Of a DNA stretch of 64,000 bases, positions 50,901-62,752 are shown in pieces (position 1 is the stretch's first letter; every line of letters begins with the position of its first letter). The position numbers and the translations under genes were made by a program. The notes below the pieces were generated by a model. It ran no database searches. It was given only the letters and a program-made list of their open reading frames with translations, and was not told where the DNA came from. Source of the stretch: Tyto alba (taxonomy: Eukaryota; Chordata; Aves; Strigiformes; Tytonidae); assembly GCF_018691265.1 (NCBI RefSeq), contig NW_024881316.1, forward strand, positions 30,356,819-30,420,818. Reading direction: 5' to 3'.

Positions 50901-53900
50901 CCACATAATACAGATTTGTTTTTTTGGTACAATAACATAATGGCCTATTGTTTTTTTTTATTCCTACGTTGGTTTTTAGAACCAAAGGTTTGAAATCCTG
51001 GGAAGGTTTTATCACCTTAGACTGGAGATATTAGAACCATATGTTCAGTGGCAGCTTCAAGTACACAGACCTGACATTTCTATAGTTTTTAAAGACTCAA
51101 ATATGTCAACTTGCCAAATGAACAACTCTTGTTATTGATTTCTGTTTCAGGTATGAGGAGGAGGCTTGTCACTGCTGAGTGGTTCAGGACAGAATGCTCT
51201 AGCTTTCAGAAAGCCTAAGACAAGAAGCTTTTTTCTCTCTCTTCTTTTTTTTTTTTTTTTGTTTAATGAAGAACACTTTAGAAGTAATAGTAAATAAGAA
51301 AAATGAGCTTAAAATTCTGCTTTTTTCAGCCTACCTAAAATTTTCCCAGATTAGCTATACCCAGTCCAATTAATTTTCTGCGCAAAAGCTGAATTTTGAA
51401 AGCAACATAAGAATTCTTTTTCTTTATGGGCAATGTTTTGTTCCAGAAGCTAGGTATCATTACACTGCAAGTGTCAAGATAATCCATTTGTACATGGAAG
51501 CCATGTTCATATCTTCAGAAAATGCTCTGTTTCCCACAAGGTTTTAAAAATGTATCTATAAAGCAAATTGGATAGAAAATCCCCTGACATTTAGAAGTAT
51601 TGAGCGCTCCTAATTCCCAGTGAATCACTTCCCCAAAATCTGGGTCAAAGTGAATTATGTTAACAGTAGATTAAACCAAAACAACTTGAGAGACTAAGGG
51701 AATGTGAAGAAAAGCACATATACTGTAACTATTGCTTCTATTTGATAATACTTCGATTCTCTGAGATTTATTGTAATGAATTAAGTTGCAGTTACTGTAA
51801 GCATTTGTATGTACCTAAAAACTCCTAGTCATGCCAGTGGGAGCAGTCAAAGGGAGGAGAAACACTGAAAATGTCACAAGATTGTTTTGAGTAGATTTTT
51901 TCAGAAAACAGCTACTTAAAAAATATACAACACAGGAAAAAGGCTTTTCACCCCAAATGAAGCCCTAACCCAAAACACCTGGGTTTGCTATTGCTAAATA
52001 GGCCACATCCCTTCACATCACACTGCACCTCTTCATTTCTTCTGTTGAACCAGACTTTCTAACAAATGATAAATTAAATAGCAGCAAAAAATGTAATATA
52101 TTGGTCTAAAATACAGCAGTAATCTGCTCAGATTGGAACAGATGCATTTTGCATAGTGATTACTTAAAAATCTGGACAAAAATAACGGTATAGAAGGCAA
52201 AAGATAAACTGACAACCCAGATTGTCATCTCCCAGCTGATGCACTGCAGAATTCTAATAATAAAGATGCTCTCTGTAATTGACCTCAAAATTCCCAGACT
52301 GATGCTACCAAAACTAGAAGACTCAGGCATTGTTGGAAAAGCAAATATACAGATAATTCACTGACCATGACTATATAAATTGTTTATATATGGCTAATGA
52401 TACTCCAAAGACATATCACATCTTTGTGATCTGCATAGGTTTTGGATGGCCTACAGGAAGATAAAGGAGAACCATTAGGTTCTTGACACCAAACCAAAAT
52501 AAATCCAACCTTCCCAGAAGAAAAATTAAACAGGACTAGTTAGAAAGTTTTGCAGATCAAAACCATGCATCTTTTGGAATATAAGTATCAAAGATCAGTG
52601 AGAAAAAATAATTTCAAACAGACTGAAAATCCATGGAAATCTGGAAATTTCAAAGGTCAGGATGCTAAGAACTGACCTGTCCATTAAACTGTGAAGGTAT
52701 CTGTGTTTTAGGAAGGCAGTAACAATCCACAGGGAAGAAGGAAAAAACCTCCAACTGCCCAGTTTTTCAGAAATCACTGAGATACCTCATTAGGACCCTT
52801 TGCTGCCCATGATTCCCTTCCAGTCAATGGACATTGACACAGGAAGACACTGCAACCTGAAATGTCCTTTAGAGGCATCTCTTTCTCTGCTGCCTGCAGA
52901 GAGACTTTGACACGGTGGTATCTTAGATTTGGGGACTCAGGAGTTTGGGCTTAAACATTATGCCTATTGCTTCCCTGTTGCTTTTCACTAAGGATAGCAA
53001 CTACTGGCATGAGACCCCCAGTAGCAAAGACAAAGCAATGTCATAGATTAAATCTTCTTATTTTAAAATTATGACTCTAGAACTGTATTTTACTGTTCAT
53101 GGATACCTGAAAAAGATAAAATACTCTTGGTTCGGATTAAATATAAATAAAAATACTGATTCTGTCAGAAAAAAAAAATTGTAATCATACAGAAATGATG
53201 AACTATATTAAATGCAGTTCTATTCAAAGAAAAAGGGATTTAATCCTTTAAATTACAGACCATGGAATTTCATTTTAGTAGCCTGGCATAGTCTGAATTT
53301 TTATTAAGCTAATAGACATTGTCTTTAAATGCAATTGTAAATGTAAAAAGATACATCTGAATGTAGGAAGCAAAAGTAAATATGACATGACAGAAGCAAA
53401 CCACAAGATCTATGTAAAGAGAAAACATGTTCAGGCATAAATTGCATCATTTTGGTATCACTTGGTCCATTAACACAAAAGATCTTGCAGTCTCCCATTG
53501 AGACTGCTATAAACATTTTAAAATATTAGTCTTCCGCAGTGTTTAGTGCTCAGCCTGGTGTTGATTAGTATTTTAATTGAAGATGAAAGGGCATAATAAG
53601 ATATAGTACTAGAAGTAAAAGCTGGATAATTTTTAACTTGGAATAAGACACAATTGTTAAATCAAATAGCTGATGGCTTCCTAGAAGCAATGCTTAAATC
53701 AGAGATTAATGTGATCAGCACAGAAGCAAGAGATGACATAATTGTTGGTCTGGTCTTAAAATGTAAGAGTTCATAAATATAGGTCTATCCTACTGGAACA
53801 CCATGTATAAATGCACCCAGATTAAAAATGTGTCTTAACTCTTCTACTCAAATTCAGTGGGATTTAAACATGTTTAATCATAATTTGCATAAGGTTGTTT

Positions 53901-56900
53901 TTCTGAATTAAATAAAAAAGAACAATATCTGATACAGGAGATACATTGGTTGCTAACTGTGAATCAGTTAAGAAAAAAAAATCTTCCTAAATCAGTTTAT
54001 GTTTACTAGGATGTCTTTCATCTTTTCTGAATCACTTCCTCCTGGGTCACTGTTTGACATAAAACAAAAGACTAAAGAACTTTTTAATTTCAATTTACAA
54101 AAAAAAATTGTGAAACTTTTAAAGACTCACAATGAAGAACATTTCAAATTTCCATATTTAGAGTAAAACCATGTCTCCATTTCAGCCAATACGGCTTTGC
54201 ACCTGATTTCTAGTCTTTTTTTTACATAATTTTTCACACAAAAAATATTTGGCATACCCATAACAGTATAGTTATATTTGAAGGAAGAGAGGTTTATCAT
54301 TTCTGTATTTTGCATTCAGAACTGAGATACAAAGTCAGTAAGAGTAATAATGGAAGTGTAGACTGAGTACTTTAAAAAAAAATAAAAAAAAAATTTTCTT
54401 GCACTAGAAAGCCTGAAAAAAAGCAACGAAAGTTATTGTTTGGAAAATCTGAAGCTTGCATGCTCTTTGCTCAAATAAAGAGCTTCAGTAAATCTGCAGT
54501 AATTCCTCACCATCTTTGATAAGGCAAAGAAAAGTAGAAAGTGAAGGAAACCAGAAGAAAAACTTCTGTACCTCAGTGGAACCCTTTCTTTTTCCCACCA
54601 TAAACTAGTAGTTCTGTTGTATGATTCGTTAACTGGAATTCAAAGGTAATCTGGTTTTATTATTATAAAAAGGAATAATACTTTGCTTTATAAGAAATAA
54701 ATACTAGCTTTGCTCAAGAAATCAAAGTAGTAACTTTTTTTAACTAAGCTTTTCTATTCTTCATATGGAAAAGTATTTTGACTTGAACAAAACAGGAAGG
54801 ATAACAAAAACAGATGTGTTTTTAACCAAGCTGAAACAGCTGAACATTTGGGTCTCTTATTAAACATACATAAAGTACAATAAACATACATAAAGTACAA
54901 TGAACAGTATTCTGTATTCTAAATTTTAACTTCAGATAATTTTAATCATAAAATAATCATAAGTATTTTAAATGTGGGAAATGGTTTATTTTTTTTCTTT
55001 TAAATAATAAACAATAATAAATTCAAAGAAACAAAAACACAGGATGTATTTAACTTAAAGTAAATGTTGTTCCTGAATGTATGCTAAGTATGCCCCCCCA
55101 CCTCAGAGTAGTGGTGAGTCCCTACTGCCACAGAATGAAAGAAAATTTTTAAATTAATTGCTTAAAACTGGATTCCCACAGAAAATGTCACACCCACTCA
55201 TCCATGCAAGAAAGCAGTTCAAGCCATACATCCTTTGTCTTTAATTCATTAACTTCCACACAAACTTCAAAAGAGTTCAGAAGAAGGGGATACAGATAGG
55301 CAATTTTTAAAGAACATTAGTTATTTACCCTTTCTTTTGCTTGGCAGTTGTCTAACTCTACTGCATCCAGTAGTACTCTCTGGTAGTAACATTCTTGAAT
55401 GAAAATACAAACTAGGCTGTTGAATGGCTGAATAGTCTAAAGACTTTCCAAAGATAACATCTGATCTAGAAGGCCCAGCGATAACATAACATTTAGAGAA
55501 TGAACACAAAATTTCTCAGAACAGCTTTACAATTTTTCAAAATTTAGGTAATGAATGTGTTTGTGAAACTGCCTGTCAAACTTAATGAACCACAGCAAAG
55601 TGAACTTATCCTGAACTGGTAGAATATCATTTATTTGCTTATGATAAAGCATCCAAAGAGTGATAATTGATTTTCTCTCAATGCTTCTGGCATATGTCAG
55701 AGTCATTTTGAAGAGATTCTGAAAGCATTTTCATTAAAATTACAATGTGTTAACCATATCTAGAGTTTTATAAGCTATTGCCATCTATTTGGGAATGGCA
55801 AGCCTGGTAAATACTGTTTAAAAAATCAGAGTAAACTAAATAAACCACTTGTGAAAATTAGAGTAAGACCTGAATAAAATTATATCTGAGGGAAAATGTA
55901 CAAGTCTTCTTTGAAATCTACAGTATTTTTTTCTCCTAGTCTCACACAGATAACTGACATTTTGAACCAAGACTTCCATGGAAGAATTTTCATAGATAGT
56001 GATTTTTATTATTTAAAGAGTTGTTTACCAGACGAGAGAATACAGTAATTAGTTTAAAGCTAAATTGTGCAATATCTTTGAATAGTAAATTTCTATCTAC
56101 TTTTTTAATTTTTGATGATACCTTAGTTTGTTCTCATGGTAAAGTCACACTAGTTAGAATCCTTCCTCAGTATTTACTGTATCTGTAGCAGATAGAAGGG
56201 ACATGCTCCATCGGTTTACCCTTTACCTACTACCTTAAATTCTGAGCTGTATCACCAAAGGATTCTCTGTCATCAGAAACAATTGTATCTTACCAAAGAG
56301 TTAAATGAACACTAGTTGGAAGAGTGTGACCTCTCTCAGAAATACAATCCAGTGGTTCCTTATTCGTGCATATATTTTGACAGAATACTGAATAGCCTTC
56401 ACAGCAGCAGTAAACTCAAGAGAAATAGCAGTAGAAAAGATGAAGAACTCAGATCTTGGTACCTTTCATCAGCAAATCTACAAGATTCTGGTATTGAAAG
56501 CTAGGTTCTTACTAGGTAAATTATAAAATTCTAATAATCGTCAACTGATAGTACCATTACCCTCTCTAATAAGAACAAGTTTTTTCCAGTTAGTAATCTG
56601 TTTGACAGCAATTTCTAGACAAACAGATAGCCACAGAGAAGTTCCCAAAATTCCTGAATATACTTTTCAGCCAGGGCACGTCTTTTGCATTTTGTCGAAA
56701 GAAAATAACACTCTCAAGGAGATCTCAATAAAGAGAGGTCATTGTCCTCTTGTATATTCTGTTGTTGATGCTACTGCAAATCTGTGTGATTCAGAAGATT
56801 CTCTTGGGAAGAAATTTTCTAACAGTTCTGATGTGATGATGGATAAAGAGAGGCCATGAAGAAAATCTTTATGTGAGATAGAAGTCAACATACATGCTAT

Positions 56901-59900
56901 CAAGCAATGGGATTCTGAGTGTCCTGTGTTTCATGCATTGAAGTAAATCCTGTTTCTGAAGAAAAAGAGTTTATTTCTGAAGAAAAGCAAATCACCACAC
57001 TGTCCTAACTTTTGAAGGAGATGGCAATGAACAAGAATATTTATCCACAAAAGGAAGAAAACAGGAAAACAGTTATCTACACTATGCAATGTTCGAATCT
57101 ATGCTATGTTTAGAATGTGTCTGTTTAATATAGGATATGGAATGATAGCTCACTTAATAAGGGTTGTGTTCCAGATTTGAGTTTGTAACATCTTAACAAA
57201 AATTGAACAACTGTCAAATATCTTCTTAAAATGAACAGATACTAAACAAAGTGCACATTAATATGCCCAAATCCAACTGTATACAGACCTTCACAGCAAT
57301 CTTGCCACATCCTGAGGTCCAGTTTAGGTATATCTTCACAGGTACTATATCCATGTGGGAATTCAGCTACCTTAAAGACATCATGTTGTACCCTGGTTAT
57401 GTTGTCACCATTGTCACACAAAACTCTGGCAAGAGATGTCTGCTTGATCTGAGTGAGCTGAGCTGGAGTGAACACACCTGGGTTCTCATACCATAACCTG
57501 TAATCTCACAGAAAAGACAAGTTTGCTAGTAAAAAAAACAAAACATGCAGTTTTCCAGAGATATCACAATACTGTATTCAAAATGAAATTAATTATTCCA
57601 TAAATTCTGTTCTCAACTTTACACTGTACCTGAGGAAGTGATCCAGATGCCAAAACGTAAGCACTTGGTGTCACTTCAACCCAACTTGGTGTCATGCTGA
57701 CACTCTGAAAGGGTCTGTATTGGGTTTGTGTGGCAGGGGTTTTGGTAGCAGGGGAGGGTGCTACAGCAGTGGCCCCCCTGTGAGAAGCTTCTTGAAGCTC
57801 CCTCGGCTCGAAGTCAGATCCACCTCTGGCCAGGGCCAAGTCAATTAGCGATGGTGGCTGCATCTCTGTGAGAATATATTTAAGAGGGGGAACCTGCAGC
57901 GGAGGCAGGAGGAGTTGGAGTGAGGGAAACACCTACGTGGACACCGAGACCAGTGAAGAAAAACAGAAAAGAGGAGTGAGAGAGAAAAGAGGAAAGACCC
58001 CTGAGCCTTTTGTTATATTTTCTCGTCTCCATCCCACCAGAGAGGAAGGAGTCAGCAAATGGCTGCATGGTGCTTTATGGGCTTAAACCACGACACAGCC
58101 AAAGCCTTCAACAAAATATTTTATTTCTCTTCTAGTCCCATTTTGATGTTCTGGGTATCTTTGGACATCTATAATGGAATTAGACTACCAAGTTTAGGGT
58201 TCTTTTAAGGTAGAAGCTTAAATTACCATAGATTTCTTTCTCCAGGCAACTTTCCTATGGGTATGAAAAAATTTTGATAGAATTGCTGAGATTAGAGGAA
58301 TGGTTAATCTATACCTAGTTTATTATCAAGGTAAGTGAAATTGTTTAATTTACTAAGGATATTTTTTTCTGTAAAACTATTTTAATGACTATACTAATTC
58401 AGGGACTTATTAATATATGCTTAGTTAATTCATTATATTCAAGGAGGAAACACTGTAGTTTTGAATAATTTATTTTTCATACATAAAGGGCTAAAAGCTT
58501 GTTATCAGTTGAAAATATATGTAATACATTACCATGAAAAGCAAGCCAGCTCTTGGGGAAAGAAAATCTTGTAAGTTACTGTCCAGGATTTGAAAACATT
58601 TTACACTATTCTAACATGTAAGAATTGTTCATTATGATATCATTTACAACTCACAAAATGGGAAAGTCATAATTCTATATTGATACTTTCTTACATATAT
58701 TTCAACCAAAAATAAGTAGGAGGCTCTTTAAACTTTATGAAAAATGAGTAACAATTTTATACTAAACTTAGAAGAATGGTCAACAAATTTCATTTTACCT
58801 ACTTATTGTATCATTTTCATATGGCATTGGACAGTGGCCAATGAAATTCCAAGTACTGTATTCAGAAAAACAGATTCTGAAATTTCCATCTTGATGTGAA
58901 GTTAGGCTTCCTTCAAACATCACTCCTTTTCCCTGCACAGGCACATTTGTTTTGCATGGTGCTGGCAGCTTTGATCCTCTGCCCATTGTAAAGGCTTTTC
59001 AAAGAAGTGAGAGTTGCTTTCATTATGTCTAATAACATTTTACTATTTGCTGGCATGCTGCTTTAAAATATTTGTATTCTTTGGACAGCAAAATCCCATT
59101 TTCTAAATATTTAATGTTTTCCTATTTTTTCTAAACGTTGTTTCCGGGGGAAAAAAAAAAAAAAAAGCTTTTGCTGAAAAAATGCAGACAGGCACAGACA
59201 AAAAAGCAGTATCATTATCCTGCTTTGACACAAATAGGTACTTGTCACTGGCAATCTGGAGTTCATACTGCATATATTTTTCCTTTACTCCCTATGATTC
59301 CAGGCATGAGAGTGTTGTTTCACAGTTTAATTTTTAAACAGATTTTATATAAAACGGTTGTTTTTTTAAAAAAAAAAGTATACAAAAAGGTTTGTGTTAT
59401 TGACTATAGAAATAAAAAAGCCTTTTTACTATCTTAAGTAGCAATTTTATAACTTACATAATGCAAATAATATTAGATAAAGTGAAGCAAATATAATTTC
59501 CTAATTTTTCCTCTGTTTCCTTTTCATTAAGATGAGCATAAGTCTTTCTACCCTCATGCCATGCCAAACCCAGGATTCTAGGTCACAGATAATGCTAAAT
59601 TAAGAAAAAAGTTGATTTTCAGATTCTGAACGAGTGTGCTGAAAGTATGCAAAGGAGTTCTGGCTGCTGTAACAATAACAATGACTATTTTTTTTACTTC
59701 AGGTACTGTAGAAACTGAAAATGAGAAATTATTCATAATATGCATGTGAAGTGATTTACGAACAATTATCAAATTGTATTCTTTGGGATAATATGTTTGC
59801 TTTTAAGACCCTTCTGGTACACAGACTGCTTGTGCTGAAATATTTCTAGGGATTATATACACAGAGTGATACTTTTCCAATTTATGCTTAAAAATGGAGA

Positions 59901-62752
59901 TGGTGAAGGCATCTCAATCACCACAATTCCTTTGTCAATAAAATAATTAAATAACAATGAAAGGAGATGAGAAACATCCATCTTTCAGAAAGGTAAGTAA
60001 CTTGAATAAGTAGTAAAATGAAACTCCGCATGTGTTGGCTGTTGTGCTTTTTGGAGGTCACTATGACATATTCACCATAAAAAGTAATGGATTTTAAAAA
60101 AAAAATAATCATAGCTTCTAACAATGTTTGAAACCTCTATTCTTCATATTTTCAATTCTATATTAAAATCATAAATGAAAATAAAATGCAGTTTGATTTG
60201 GAAACAAGACATTGCAACTGTTATTAAGCATCCTCAATTGAAAATTAATTTTGGTTTCCATGGTATTTCAATTTACCTGTCTCCATTCCGAATACGCCTA
60301 AACTGTGTGCTTAGCAGACACATCAAAGTCGGCCCCAGTCGGCTCCCTGGAACTAAATCTTCTACCATTAGAGCAGGAAATAGGTCTATGTTCAGTGGGG
60401 AACCATACAACCTGTAAATAGAAAAACACAAATATGTAATATCAAATATTTTACATTTATAAAATAACTAGTATATGATAAAGCTAAGGGCAAGAGATAT
60501 TAACAACTCACAGTAAAAATGACAGTGCTACATCTTTTATGAACAACCTGTGGGTGTATATGCAAGAAACCTTACAATGTAGGTTGCATATGTGAGTAAC
60601 ATCACGGGTCTGCAAGTCTATCCCAAAATTTCCTTTCTCCTAGTAGCTTCTTTTTGATTTCTTGAAACTGTTTCTTTTTCAATAGCTTCTCTTTCCTGAC
60701 CCTCTGTACACTTTTTCTTTCACTGTAGCTGAGACTAATTCTGTGTATTTGATTTTGTGTAGATAAGGTAGGGGTGGCAGGTAGCTGAAGACTTATTTTC
60801 AAACACTAAAGCTCTAAAGAAAAACAGATTACTTGTAGTGAAGGGTCCCACATGAAAATACATTGAACAATATTCCCGTTCATTTTAGTGTACAGAATGG
60901 ATGGAACTGAACATGTAAATATTTGCATGAGACTGGCATTAAATATGACCTCACATTGAAACAACATTCATATTTAACAGCATTTATAAAATCAGACATT
61001 TCAAATTAATAATTTCATGGACACATATAGTATATATTAACTTCTTATTGTTCACTGAGATGTAGAAGTGGAGAAATTATCTGCATGTGGGAATTTTCCA
61101 CATTTATTTTGTGGTATGAATGTAAGTTTCTTAAAAAAATCCCTTTACCCCTTTCTTAACAAATATTTTCTTCTAGATAAGACATTTAGCTACTCATTTT
61201 TGCATGCACATTTAGATAATTGATAGTTTTTCTTCACCTCAGGCTCACCTGCTAAGTTTCTCCCTGATTTCAGGATTCTTAATTTCATTTTTCAGATCTT
61301 CAAAAGTCTGAGCTGAAGAAAGATTACAGTAAACTCTAAAATCATGGTAGGGAGGAATTCCATGATCTCTGCCTCTCTGAATATTCATAGCTGCCAGATC
61401 TAAAGCCACAGTACGTGCCATGGAGAAGAGTCTCTCTGTTAATTCTGTATTGAGTAATTGTGATGGGACACGCATCTTACCAGCAACACCAAACAATCCC
61501 CTTAGAAGTGGATCAATGCCTCCTTCATTTACAATCCGAAATGGAGAGAAGAATGCCTTATGAAGAGGTAGATGGCCTTGTGGAATAGGTTCAAAGTTTT
61601 CATCCAGTCGATACAGAAAAGGATTAATGAGTGTGTGACCAAACCTAAAAGCGGCAGTTGCAAACTCATTAGTTATGCCAGAATTAACACTGGGATCATA
61701 ACCCTTATATTCGCCAAGCATCTTCATGCCTACCTCTCCAAAGATCTTAGGTAGCCAGTGGCTAAATGTTATGTGTTGCATTTCTGCACCAACAATTTTG
61801 CGTGTTTCATGATATATTGTGTCACCATCCCAGTGTGGATTGAGTTTCAGTAGCTCTGTGGCAATTCTGTTGTGTTCTCTAAACCACAATGTGTGGATGC
61901 TGGTAAGACCCAGCTGTTCATTAGAACGCTGATCACCAGCTAAAAAGCAGGGAATGGGGCTCTCATTTTCATCTCTCATACATTCTGTTGGTGGGCCAGT
62001 AGCGAATGGAAGAAGGGGCTTGCCAGATCTCTGTACAATTCCCTGTCTCAGAAGACCCCTTTGACTCGCTAAGTCTCTGATTTCTAGTGCTTCATGGTCC
62101 GAACTGCCATACACATTGGATGCATCGATGTATGAAGTCAGCTGGTTGATCTGTTCTCGTGGGTACACAGAATTCATCAGGAGAGATGTCATGCCACTTC
62201 CACAAACCGGACTGGAGCGCACGAAAAACATGCAGCGTGCACCATTTCGAACTCTGGGATCATTTGGTGGTATCATGATTGAAAAGCATGGAGGATCATT
62301 TGTACAAACTGAACTGCAATGCTGACCATCCGAAAACCTGGCCTCACTTAGGGCAGCCACTGTGAGGTCAAGGTCATGGTCAAGAAACTGTCCCCACTGC
62401 ATAAGCATGTGAGTGTATTGGTCATCAGGAGTTATTGTTTCTGTTCCGATCAGAGTAGTTGAAACCAAGCGAGGCATTGGGAGTGCATAGCCATTAGAGA
62501 GCCTCTTGGGTTCAATTCCCCGAGGCAAATTAAATCCATTTTCATAGACTGACTTTAACAGACGTTCAAAGGCTGTCAGAGAAGCGCCCCACATGGGATG
62601 CTGAAGATTGTTGCAGGTTCCATCGTGTGTCCTGTACTTCTGGTGGAAGCACATATCTGAGCAATTGTTCACTCGTCGATGGGCTGTACAACCTGAGAGA
62701 TTAGCTATCAGATTCAGGTACTGTGGGGATACAAGGTCATTATAATGATAAC
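44790..62752 (-). CDS. PXDN: Peroxidasin, C-terminal half (seven exons, partial at 5' end)
   Basis: Peroxidasin is a secreted heme peroxidase of the basement membrane. It uses hydrogen peroxide and bromide to make hypobromous acid, which forms sulfilimine crosslinks in collagen IV. Seven exons join in frame to 778 residues plus stop, equivalent to about residues 703-1480 of the human protein (1479 aa). Seen: heme-linking Asp and distal His (826/827), Arg977 and Glu980, proximal His1074, Cys736 and Cys1315, the RGRR cleavage site ending at 1336, and a Cys-rich VWC domain at the C-terminus. Sequons fall at human-equivalent 719, 731, 964, 1280 and 1368. Introns are 837, 2779, 8243, 2522, 600 and 643 bp. 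The LRR and Ig exons lie past the window edge. The paralogue PXDNL was considered, but the RGRR region and gap-free alignment to PXDN as I recall it favour PXDN. No frameshift or stop was seen. Confidence 0.9.
45556..45669 (-). CDS. PXDN: PXDN exon, start of VWC domain
   Basis: The 114-bp, 38-codon, phase-0 exon lies between TTTTCAG and GTAAGT. It starts [13 protein letters not shown], continuing the preceding helix, then enters the von Willebrand factor C domain with the Cys-spaced CTVCECK motif. An NET sequon precedes the CxxCxC cluster. Both splice sites are strong. Confidence 0.93.
46270..46402 (-). CDS. PXDN: PXDN exon, predicted coiled stretch before VWC
   Basis: The 133-bp exon follows TTGTTGCAG and ends before GTAAGG. 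It encodes [20 protein letters not shown] and then a conserved block including [15 protein letters not shown]. The heptad-like spacing of hydrophobic residues in that block suggests a short coiled coil, which is inference. An NAT sequon matches human-equivalent 1368. The first half is variable compared with other vertebrates as I recall them, and the second half is strongly conserved. Confidence 0.9.
48873..48915. repeat. A-rich (CAAAAA)n-like tract next to a PXDN splice donor
   Basis: On the plus strand this is a run of A8 followed by repeated CAAAAA-type units. On the PXDN transcript it is U-rich and starts about 10 nt inside the intron after the donor at 48924-48923. Confidence 0.85.
48925..49045 (-). 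CDS. PXDN: PXDN exon, linker with RGRR convertase site
   Basis: The 121-bp exon follows AATTTCAG and completes an Asp codon, then encodes [20 protein letters not shown] and a Lys-rich tail. RGRR ends at human-equivalent 1336, where proprotein convertases are known to cut PXDN; PXDNL as I recall it lacks this site. Two GT donors lie five bases apart (GTAAGG and GTGAGA). Only the second keeps the reading frame into the next exon, so the exon end is set at 48925. The intron then starts with a long U-rich run. Confidence 0.9.
54861..54900. repeat. 20-bp direct tandem duplication
   Basis: The unit TAAACATACATAAAGTACAA occurs twice, exactly and head to tail, within the long PXDN intron. Confidence 0.95.
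56316..56859 (+). other. Unassigned plus-strand ORF-rich patch in PXDN intron
   Basis: Two open stretches occur close together on the strand opposite PXDN. The first, 56316-56504, starts at TTG and ends LQDSGIES. The second, 56602-56859, includes [20 protein letters not shown] and ends MMDKERP. They are in different frames with stops between. Composition (Ser, Lys, Glu, Asp rich) looks somewhat protein-like, and a further open stretch follows near 57017. It could be a decayed retrocopy or chance. I do not recognise the protein. Confidence 0.2.
57289..57497 (-). CDS. PXDN: PXDN exon, peroxidase C-terminal segment with Cys1315
   Basis: The 209-bp exon follows ATTACAG and encodes [20 protein letters not shown] onward to WQDCCE. 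The first Cys of the CC pair falls at human-equivalent 1315, the residue known to disulfide-bond with Cys736. The NIT sequon at 1280 is kept. It ends with one base of an Asp codon completed by the next exon. The donor reads GTCTGT, a weak match to consensus, but it is the only one nearby that keeps the D|C junction in frame. Confidence 0.93.
57498..60276 (-). other. PXDN intron
   Basis: Apart from the LTR at 57716-58095 and an A16 tract at 59151-59166, I recognise nothing in this intron. A 63-codon minus-strand ORF at 58795-58986 has no PXDN similarity and lacks fitting splice sites. Confidence 0.7.
57716..58095 (+). repeat. Solo LTR of an avian endogenous retrovirus, internally deleted, in a PXDN intron
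   Basis: It starts TGTATTGGGTTTGTGTGGC and ends AACCACGACA, so the ends are TG...CA. It aligns with the LTR at 8194-9166 at both ends: shared blocks include the GTGGCCCCC, AGAAGCTTCTTGAA and CATGGTGCT segments. It lacks roughly 590 bp of the middle. A TATA-like ATATTTAAG lies at 57876-57884. No matching target duplication is visible (GGGTC on the left, CAGCC on the right). It sits in the 60277-57497 intron, antisense to PXDN. No gag, pol or env lies beside it. Confidence 0.85.
60277..60411 (-). CDS. PXDN: PXDN exon, end of peroxidase domain
   Basis: The 135-bp exon starts after TTTACAG and ends before GTAAAT. It begins with the last base of the split Arg codon and ends with two bases of another. 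It encodes [19 protein letters not shown] followed by a conserved [17 protein letters not shown] stretch, which are helices near the end of the heme peroxidase domain. Both splice phases agree with the neighbouring exons. It is too short and too split to appear as a clean ATG-started ORF, so it was placed by homology and splice sites. Confidence 0.93.
61249..62752 (-). CDS. PXDN: PXDN large peroxidase exon (probably human exon 17)
   Basis: This 1504-bp exon runs from an acceptor (TTTCAG before 62752) to a GTGAGC donor after 61249. It enters with two bases of a split Ser codon and leaves with two bases of an Arg codon. It carries nearly the whole peroxidase fold. The FLDHDLD motif gives heme-ester Asp at 62381-62379 and distal His at 62378-62376. 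Catalytic Arg is at 61928-61926, the second heme-linking Glu at 61919-61917, and proximal His in FRFGHTL at 61637-61635. The [13 protein letters not shown] loop matches the calcium site of animal heme peroxidases. Cys736-equivalent, whose partner is Cys1315, is encoded near 62651. One uninterrupted exon for this domain fits the known PXDN gene structure. Confidence 0.95.

Larger units (their letters stand above)
49046..57288 (-). other. Longest PXDN intron in the window (8.2 kb)
   Basis: AT-rich unique-looking sequence. It contains A-rich tracts at 50321-50376, a T16 tract at 51245-51260, a 20-bp tandem duplication at 54861-54900 and a plus-strand ORF-rich patch at 56316-56859. No CR1 or LTR was recognised. 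No further PXDN exon fits between the flanking exons, since they already join in phase. Confidence 0.7.

Noticed and set aside
58795..58986. Extra cassette exon of PXDN in the 2.8-kb intron
   Set aside because: The flanking exons already join in phase, and the encoded residues resemble no peroxidasin region.
61572..62325. Plus-strand ORFs of 60 and 69 codons
   Set aside because: They are antisense shadows of the PXDN peroxidase exon.
44790..62752. Assignment of the gene as PXDNL
   Set aside because: PXDNL as I recall it lacks the RGRR site and has diverged around the distal and linker regions. This copy keeps both and aligns without gaps to PXDN. A tree would settle it.
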